In this document: positions 13,584-17,765 of the stretch, one piece after another | How the letters are laid out: the number at the start of each line of letters is the position of its first letter | Position numbering within the stretch: position 1 is the stretch's first letter | Assembly (NCBI GenBank): GCA_001792465.1 | Contig: MGGO01000025.1 | Location: 1-17,765 of the forward strand | Origin: Candidatus Woesebacteria bacterium RIFCSPHIGHO2_01_FULL_44_10 | GTDB taxonomy: Bacteria; Patescibacteriota; Microgenomatia; UBA8517 | Reading direction: 5' to 3' | Length of the DNA: 17,765 bases | Translations under genes and position numbers: made by a program | Notes under the pieces: model-generated | The model's input: only the letters and a program-made list of their open reading frames with translations | Database searches by the model: none | Told to the model about the DNA's origin: nothing

Positions 13584-14338
13584 GTCCCAAGAATTCGCTT
13601 TATTTTCTGTCCTGACCAAAGAATGAAAGTAAATAAGTAGTAGCCTAAGAAACCGTGGTAGAGCTTGGCGGCGGCAACTAGCTGCTGGGTAACGCCACCA
13701 GAAGCACCGTGCTTGTGAATAACCTGGGCCGTGGGCAAATAATAAATCTTTAAGCCCGCTTTCTTTACTTCCCGTGCGTAATCCAAATCCTCAAAATACA
13801 AAAAATATTTTTCATTTAATCCGCCCACTTTTTTGAGAGCCGCTGGGGTAATTAAGTAGGCCGCCATCACGGCAGCGGGTACCGTGTCTGTCTTGGGAAC
13901 AAATTTCTCCAGTTTTTTAGGGCAAAAAGCAAGCCAGACCGTCGGCAATAGATAAGCTGATGCTTGAGTGCTGCCATCTGGATTTAAAAGCTGAGGAACT
14001 ACTACTCCGGCATCAATGTGTGATTGGCCAAATTCAACCAATTTGTCAATCGTATTTTTTTGAACTCGTGTATCAGAGTTAAGAAGCAAAATGTACTCTC
14101 CCTTTGCAACTTTAATTCCCTGATTTACAGTCTTTGACAGACCAATGTTCTCTTTATTTTCCATGAGTTTATAGCTTGAAGATTCCTCAAGTTTTTCTGT
14201 CGAGCCGTTATCCACAACAATAATTTTATACGGGATTCCAGGCCTTGACTCAACAACCGATTCAACACACCGAAGTGTCAAATTTTTTGTATTGTAATTG
14301 ACAATAATTATTGAAACTTTAGGTTTAGATATTGACAT
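13580..14338 (-). CDS. GT2-family glycosyltransferase, WcaA/rhamnosyltransferase-like
   Basis: The 252-residue protein is a GT-A fold family 2 glycosyltransferase: VSIIIVNYNTKN at the start, IIVVDNGST (D43), LLLNSDTRV with the DxD-like NSD at 87-89, the acceptor-side base motif YFEDLDYAREVKKAG (183-186 EDLD), and VIHKHGASGG (H208, H210). This pattern is common in transferases that add rhamnose or other sugars from nucleotide donors in O-antigen or cell-wall glycan synthesis; donor specificity cannot be read. It lacks a clear membrane anchor apart from a hydrophobic stretch near 230-240. Its ATG overlaps the -35 box of the opposing small-RNA promoter, so expression of the two may interfere. 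Confidence 0.85.
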   Translation of the reverse strand: MSISKPKVSIIIVNYNTKNLTLRCVESVVESRPGIPYKIIVVDNGSTEKLEESSSYKLMENKENIGLSKTVNQGIKVAKGEYILLLNSDTRVQKNTIDKLVEFGQSHIDAGVVVPQLLNPDGSTQASAYLLPTVWLAFCPKKLEKFVPKTDTVPAAVMAAYLITPAALKKVGGLNEKYFLYFEDLDYAREVKKAGLKIYYLPTAQVIHKHGASGGVTQQLVAAAKLYHGFLGYYLFTFILWSGQKIKRILGT

Positions 14339-14359
14339 GTTTCGTTCTTATGCTAGAAT
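14332..14359 (+). promoter_or_regulatory. Near-consensus promoter for a small RNA
   Basis: The plus strand has a perfect TTGACA (14332-14337), a 16-bp spacer and TAGAAT (14354-14359, five of six), preceded by the extended element TGC (14351-14353). The predicted start is G at 14366, six nt past the -10. It is the strongest promoter match I see in the window and points away from any plus-strand gene. Its -35 covers the start codon of the minus-strand GT2 gene. Confidence 0.7.
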
Positions 14360-14365
14360 ATATTT

Positions 14366-14427
14366 GGTCGCGGTGAAAACCGCGCCCATCGAAAAAAGGC
14401 CTAACTGAAAAAGCGTAGGTCTTTTTT
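14366..14427 (+). ncRNA. Predicted small structured RNA, about 62 nt
   Basis: A strong promoter ends at 14359 and a terminator hairpin with a six-T tract ends at 14427, with no reading frame of note between them. The transcript would begin GGU, then fold CGCGGT (14369-14374), a GAAA tetraloop and ACCGCG (14379-14384). G14366-G14367 can pair with C14386-C14387 around a single mismatch, so the first hairpin starts at the 5' end. A 2-nt linker and an A-rich terminator arm follow. About 27 nt at its 3' end are antisense to the end of the DUF3800 message. It matches no riboswitch or RNA family I recognise. Confidence 0.55.
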
Positions 14428-14429
14428 CG
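14390..14429. terminator. Bidirectional terminator (small RNA and DUF3800 gene)
   Basis: CGAAAAAAGGCCTA (14390-14403) faces TAGGTCTTTTTTCG (14416-14429) across a 12-nt loop. On the plus strand the one imperfect pair is G-U; on the minus strand it is an A-C mismatch, so the hairpin is more stable in the plus-strand RNA. Both strands have A-tract, stem and U-tract order. The TAG of the DUF3800 gene (14401-14403) is part of the stem. Confidence 0.65.
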
Positions 14430-15186
14430 TTCTGTCGGGAAAAAACTGCAAGCCATAACCAACTAACTTATTATTAGAACTTCTAAACAGCTTCAAATTG
14501 GTTATCTCGTCAAACCGCCAGTATTCGCCCGTTTTTTTATCATATTCGAATAAATGGAATATCGGATAGTAAAAAAGGTCTGCAATCTGTATTCCGACTG
14601 TTTTATCAGACTGCGAAAACAACAGTTTTTCGACAATATTTGGGCACCTTGACCAAAGATCTGTTTCTTCCCATCGCATTTTCCGATGGATCTCTTCAAG
14701 CTGCCCCCCAATAAAATGTTTTTCAACCTGTCCCTCTCTCGGATCGATTACACAGATACCCAACGACCCACTTCGTACTAAGTATTTTTGGAATCTCTCA
14801 AGAAGAAATGCATAAGCGATATCGTACGGATTTTGTGAGGAATATTTTTGCCAATATGCTCCTTTGTCAATCACAACTGAAAAAAGCACTACCGGAATAC
14901 TTTTAAGAAAAGCCGTGATCTTATTTTCTAGCTCATCGTACTTTTCACGAGATTCTAACTTAAGAGGTGAGTTTTGCGCTAAATCCGGGTTCGCGTACCT
15001 TAAAAAATTCGATTTTATTTCAACGTCTGGATTTTTAAAAAATCTAACTTTTATTTGTCTAAATCGTTTCTCAATTGTTCGGATGTTAACCTCATCAACA
15101 ACACAGCCCAAAAGCACCAAAAACTTTCTGCCTTTTTCGGGCAACGGAATTGTGTCTCCAGATTCGTCAATATACATTAGCTTCAT
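14401..15186 (-). CDS. DUF3800 domain protein
   Basis: The 261-residue soluble protein matches DUF3800: YIDESGD near the N-terminus (D7, E8, D11), EIKSNFLRY (E56, K58), a buried VVIDKG (D107), LGICVIDPREG (D148), and the C-terminal signature SDKTVGIQIADLFYYP with D203. The scattered acidic residues and strand pattern suggest a metal-dependent nuclease-like fold, but no activity is established that I can cite. DUF3800 genes often occur among accessory and defence genes. Here it follows the GT2 gene by 3 nt and ends the operon at a terminator. A second ATG lies three codons in. Codon use looks slightly more AT-rich than its neighbours by eye, which could reflect transfer. Confidence 0.8.
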   Translation of the reverse strand: MKLMYIDESGDTIPLPEKGRKFLVLLGCVVDEVNIRTIEKRFRQIKVRFFKNPDVEIKSNFLRYANPDLAQNSPLKLESREKYDELENKITAFLKSIPVVLFSVVIDKGAYWQKYSSQNPYDIAYAFLLERFQKYLVRSGSLGICVIDPREGQVEKHFIGGQLEEIHRKMRWEETDLWSRCPNIVEKLLFSQSDKTVGIQIADLFYYPIFHLFEYDKKTGEYWRFDEITNLKLFRSSNNKLVGYGLQFFPDRTKKDLRFFS

Positions 15187-15189
15187 ACT

Positions 15190-16080
15190 TCATTGAAATC
15201 TTGCAAATATTGCCTCGTCGCTGACTTTGCTTTCTCTTTTTTCTTTTTTTCTGGCCGCAAGTATTTTAGGAAGCTTTACCAGGGCGGCCAATACTATCCT
15301 AATATACCCCGGGTTTTTGAAAAGCCTGCGAAACAAGCCCTTGATGTGTTTCTTAAACATATTGGCGCTGGTTAAATTTTTCCAAATAAAAATGAGCTGA
15401 TTGCGCTCCCTGATTTTTGCCACCCTTTTCTGACTTAGTTTCATCATTGTTGACTCGTGTTTGTGAATGACGTTAGCCCTAGGTTCCCAAAGCAGACGGT
15501 AACCCCGTTTAGCCGCTCTGTACGACAAGTCAATATCTTCCCAGTAAAAAGGTGAAAGAAGCGCCTCATCCATCCCTTTTAACTTCATCCAAATACTTCT
15601 TTTAAATACACCGCTGCCGCCATTGACCCAAAAACTGTCGACCGGCCGATCTTTTTCTTTCCCGGACCCAAATCCGACAAAACCAAATTCGAATTTCCCC
15701 CTGGCAGGACCGAACCTTTTCTCGTGGAGGGAAACCGCAAAGACTTTACTGTCTTCAAAATGCGGCAGTACGGCTACTAAAAAATCTATGCTTGGCGTGA
15801 CATCTGTGTTTATCTGACAAACCAGGGGGGCCCGGGCAGTTCTTGCCCCGGTATTAACGGTTGACGCAAAACCCCTGTTTTGAGTATGGCGGACAATTTT
15901 TATTCTACCGGCAAACTCTGTTTCCAAAAATTTCAGTGAATCATCAGAAGACTTATCATCCACCACAATAACTTCTGAAATATTGTTTTTAGGATTATCA
16001 GCAGCTGCCAGAACCGCCGGCAGATTCTTCTCCAAAAGCTCTTTACCATTCCAATTCGGTATAACAACTGAGATTTTCAT
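15190..16080 (-). CDS. GT2-family glycosyltransferase
   Basis: The 296-residue enzyme shows family 2 motifs: ISVVIPNWNGKELL at the start, VIVVDDKSSDDS (D41, D42), CQINTDVTPS with NTDV at 91-94 in the DxD position, FWVNGGSGVFKRSIW at about 150-164, FYWEDIDLSYRAAKRGY (181-188) and VIHKHEST (H206, H208). It probably transfers a sugar from a nucleotide donor on the cytoplasmic side. The basic C-terminal region (about 225-285, with a short hydrophobic IRIVLAALVKL) could associate with the membrane surface. ATG at 16080 overlaps the methyltransferase TGA (ATGA), with GAGG about 6 nt before it. It differs from the other GT2 enzyme in the window in length and in the NTDV motif. Confidence 0.85.
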   Translation of the reverse strand: MKISVVIPNWNGKELLEKNLPAVLAAADNPKNNISEVIVVDDKSSDDSLKFLETEFAGRIKIVRHTQNRGFASTVNTGARTARAPLVCQINTDVTPSIDFLVAVLPHFEDSKVFAVSLHEKRFGPARGKFEFGFVGFGSGKEKDRPVDSFWVNGGSGVFKRSIWMKLKGMDEALLSPFYWEDIDLSYRAAKRGYRLLWEPRANVIHKHESTMMKLSQKRVAKIRERNQLIFIWKNLTSANMFKKHIKGLFRRLFKNPGYIRIVLAALVKLPKILAARKKEKRESKVSDEAIFARFQ

Positions 16081-16712
16081 TTTTTCCTCACCTTCACCAA
16101 ATGCAACATGCCCAAATGAAATTTCTTGTCCACTTCAATTTTAAACCCGGCTGCCTTGGCTTTCTTAGCCAACAGGCTATTGCTAAACGACTGGATATGC
16201 GTGTCCTTCCAAACCATTCGGCCCATATAGTGCCAAAGAAACCAGACAACTTTGAACAAGTAACTTTCCGACGGCACTAAAAACACTGCATAACCACCTT
16301 TTTTTAAGACTCTTCTAATCTCAGCCAAAATTTTCTCTGGCTCAAAAACGTGCTCGAGAACCTCCAGAGCAAATACGGCGTCAAAAGTGTTAGCGGCAAA
16401 GGGTAAAGCGTGGCCATCACCGACTCTAAAACTCAAAGTTTTGTTGCGGACCCAGTGGCGATTGGCCCAATCCACTGAGGTTTTTAAGACCTCAATCCCA
16501 ACGGCTTTTTTGGCATTTGTGGCTTGCGAGACAACATTGGTAAAAACACCATCCGCGCTGCCAATGTCCAAAATCTTCTCTGCCGGTTCGACAACCTTTT
16601 TGACTTCAATAAAACGCCTTACATGCCAATAACGCTGTAAAATATTTTCCCGCAGGGAGCGAAAATACCAATTCGGTGGAACGCCTTTGTGTAACTCAAC
16701 TGCCGCATTCAT
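16077..16712 (-). CDS. Class I SAM-dependent methyltransferase
   Basis: The 211-residue protein has the Rossmann-type methyltransferase motifs: ILDIGSADGVFT (motif I, about 48-58), GIEVLKTSVDWA (motif II acidic residue), VGDGHALPFAANTFDAVFALEVLEHV (motifs III-IV) and RRVLKKGGYAVFLVP (motif V). It fits the Methyltransf_11/UbiE-like group. Substrate is unknown; within this operon a glycan, lipid carrier or sugar is plausible. An ATG at 16748 would add 12 residues, but ATG at 16712 gives an ATGA overlap and has AAAGGA 7 nt upstream, so I chose it. Confidence 0.85.
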   Translation of the reverse strand: MNAAVELHKGVPPNWYFRSLRENILQRYWHVRRFIEVKKVVEPAEKILDIGSADGVFTNVVSQATNAKKAVGIEVLKTSVDWANRHWVRNKTLSFRVGDGHALPFAANTFDAVFALEVLEHVFEPEKILAEIRRVLKKGGYAVFLVPSESYLFKVVWFLWHYMGRMVWKDTHIQSFSNSLLAKKAKAAGFKIEVDKKFHLGMLHLVKVRKK

Positions 16713-17765
16713 ATTTTGGTCCTTTCCTGAACCCGCAACTCCCCCCAATAAACTTCATCAACAACTTTTGTACCAACGTTCTCTTCACCAAGCTTTAGCT
16801 CTAAATGTTGGACCGGAATTCCACCCATCGGCTCGAGAATTAGAAAAAAGTTGCTGGTATCTGGTGACCGGGCAGAAAGAGCGTCGAGCTGGCCAATTTG
16901 ATCACGACCATGATATTCGGGAATATAGCCATATTTTTCTTGCCCATACCATTTATATAAATAACTCCAGACGATATTAATGTCTAAAGGGCTGGTTAAA
17001 GTATTGACACTAAAAGGTTCCTTGCCGGCTTTCTCGTAAGTGTAGTCAATTGCCGCCAGTTGTTTTGAAAGGAGCATATCCGGCTGGATAGCAAAAAGAG
17101 TCGATCCTCTTTTGTTCTCGCGCATAATCATTGATAAATTTCCAAATACTAAGACTGCTACTAAGCTGGCTGCTACAAGTTTGTTATTACCCCACCACCG
17201 TGAAATCCAAATAGCCAACAAAATACTCACCGCCGGGCCAATGCCGACCATCAAAAATGGTGTGGAAGTCCCCCCAACCGTTACAACCGTCAAATGAGAA
17301 AAAAGCCAAGTGGCAAGAAATGGCCCCCATTTCTGCCGCTCCCGACGCAGGCCCAGTAGGGTCAAAACAATAACGAATGCGCCGCCGTAACCGATGTTAC
17401 CCGGATAGCTGTTGAAAGCAAAAATCCGACCAATCTGATTCAGATACAAAACCAAATAGTCACCGAGTGATTTGGCGTAGGCTAGGGGCTGGTGGCTAAT
17501 AGCCAAGGCCTGAAGACCGGACAAACCCTTGAAACCAAACTTAAACTCGACCAGAAGCATTGTGGAGAGTACCAGTCCAAGCACAAGAATGAAACTCGCA
17601 AGCTGTTTTTTAGTAACAACTCTTTTTGAATAAACCAGCCAAATGATTAGGGGCACAATATGGTAAGCCAAAAAAATTTCCGCCTGTATAGATACACCTA
17701 AGCCTAACGCAGTCAAAACGGGGCCGAATGTCATCCCGAACTTGTTTCGGGATCTATCTACCCAA
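16709..17765 (-). CDS. GT39-like membrane glycosyltransferase, partial at window edge
   Basis: This is the C-terminal part of a polytopic transferase. From about 17700 it encodes LTALGLGVSIQAEIFL and six or seven membrane segments, then a soluble C-terminal domain with YGYIPEY, FFLILEPMGGIPVQH and EVYWGEL. That domain matches the one in the enzyme at 11367-12836. By comparison roughly 160-170 N-terminal residues, including the acidic catalytic loop, are missing. The frame is open to the edge, so an ATG at 17734 is possible but unlikely: it lies inside a palindromic repeat and would give an enzyme without its active site. The last codons in view (RSRNKFGMT) are encoded by that repeat. The TGA overlaps the methyltransferase ATG. 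Confidence 0.7.
   Translation of the reverse strand, partial: WVDRSRNKFGMTFGPVLTALGLGVSIQAEIFLAYHIVPLIIWLVYSKRVVTKKQLASFILVLGLVLSTMLLVEFKFGFKGLSGLQALAISHQPLAYAKSLGDYLVLYLNQIGRIFAFNSYPGNIGYGGAFVIVLTLLGLRRERQKWGPFLATWLFSHLTVVTVGGTSTPFLMVGIGPAVSILLAIWISRWWGNNKLVAASLVAVLVFGNLSMIMRENKRGSTLFAIQPDMLLSKQLAAIDYTYEKAGKEPFSVNTLTSPLDINIVWSYLYKWYGQEKYGYIPEYHGRDQIGQLDALSARSPDTSNFFLILEPMGGIPVQHLELKLGEENVGTKVVDEVYWGELRVQERTKI
16720..16725 (-). promoter_or_regulatory. Shine-Dalgarno AAAGGA deciding the methyltransferase start
   Basis: AAAGGA on the minus strand is followed by 7 nt and ATG at 16712. It lies in the last codons of the upstream glycosyltransferase and favours this start over the in-frame ATG at 16748. 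Confidence 0.6.
17733..17753. repeat. Palindromic repeat, ATCCCGAA type
   Basis: ATCCCGAA, the loop CTTGT and TTCGGGAT form a perfect 8-bp stem. The surrounding sequence (TGTC before, C after) is like dispersed palindromic elements seen in many copies in several bacterial groups. Copy number here cannot be judged: I found no second copy in the window. It is read in frame within the truncated glycosyltransferase. Confidence 0.6.

Noticed and set aside
14298..14303. A second perfect TTGACA on the plus strand near the small RNA
   Set aside because: No -10 box lies 15-19 bp downstream, and it is inside the GT2 coding sequence. It is treated as chance.
14366..14429. Small RNA region as a known riboswitch (fluoride, preQ1, guanidine)
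   Set aside because: No matching conserved loop or pseudoknot core is visible, and no plus-strand gene follows for it to control.
1..17765. UGA recoded to glycine, as in some CPR lineages
   Set aside because: TGA ends many frames exactly where the next gene starts (ATGA overlaps), and no in-frame TGA is needed to complete any domain.
1..17765. tRNA genes, rRNA genes, CRISPR arrays, transposases
   Set aside because: I looked for cloverleaf arms, regularly spaced repeats with spacers, and transposase or integrase motifs, and found none.

Overview
The window looks like a piece of a Candidate Phyla Radiation (Patescibacteria) genome, most likely from the Microgenomates side. The reasons are its moderately AT-rich sequence, very tight packing, many short-range gene overlaps, and a gene set dominated by divergent multi-membrane-spanning glycosyltransferases of the GT39/PMT, Gpi18 and YfhO types. 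One small coiled-coil protein also resembles short proteins I remember from such genomes. This placement is inference from gene style; there is no rRNA or other marker gene here. TGA ends many genes in clean ATGA overlaps, so the standard code is used, which argues against Gracilibacteria and Absconditabacteria. No stretch longer than about 300 bases lacks a gene.

All genes but one run on the minus strand. Reading in the direction of transcription (right to left): (A) 17765-14401 is an operon of a truncated GT39-like membrane glycosyltransferase, a SAM methyltransferase, a GT2 glycosyltransferase and a DUF3800 protein. It ends in a hairpin terminator that also serves a predicted plus-strand small RNA (14366-14427) driven by a near-consensus promoter. 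(B) 14338-9419 holds a second GT2 gene, a Phd/YefM-PIN toxin-antitoxin pair with its own promoter and palindromic operator, and two more membrane glycosyltransferases. (C) 9152-9391 is the only plus-strand gene, a small coiled-coil protein; divergent from it at 9071-8616 is a GNAT acetyltransferase. (D) 8566-765 is an eight-gene chain: GT39, nucleotidyltransferase-like protein, VTT/DedA-like protein, SAMHD1-like HD hydrolase, YfhO-like transferase, Gpi18-like transferase and two very small membrane proteins. (E) 746-9 is a YfbR/HDDC2-like HD phosphohydrolase.

Functionally this is a cell-surface glycan locus. The cytoplasmic GT2 enzymes and the methyltransferase probably build or modify sugars on carriers, and the polytopic GT-C type enzymes transfer lipid-linked sugars outside the membrane. 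Nucleotide-related enzymes (two HD hydrolases and a nucleotidyltransferase fold), a toxin-antitoxin pair and DUF3800 lie between them.

The most interesting non-coding signals are the compact small RNA, the toxin-antitoxin operator placed exactly between its -35 and -10 boxes, extended -10 promoters lying 5-7 nt before start codons (predicted leaderless mRNAs), heptameric tandem repeats inside one GT39 gene, and a palindromic repeat that runs in frame into the truncated glycosyltransferase at the right edge.
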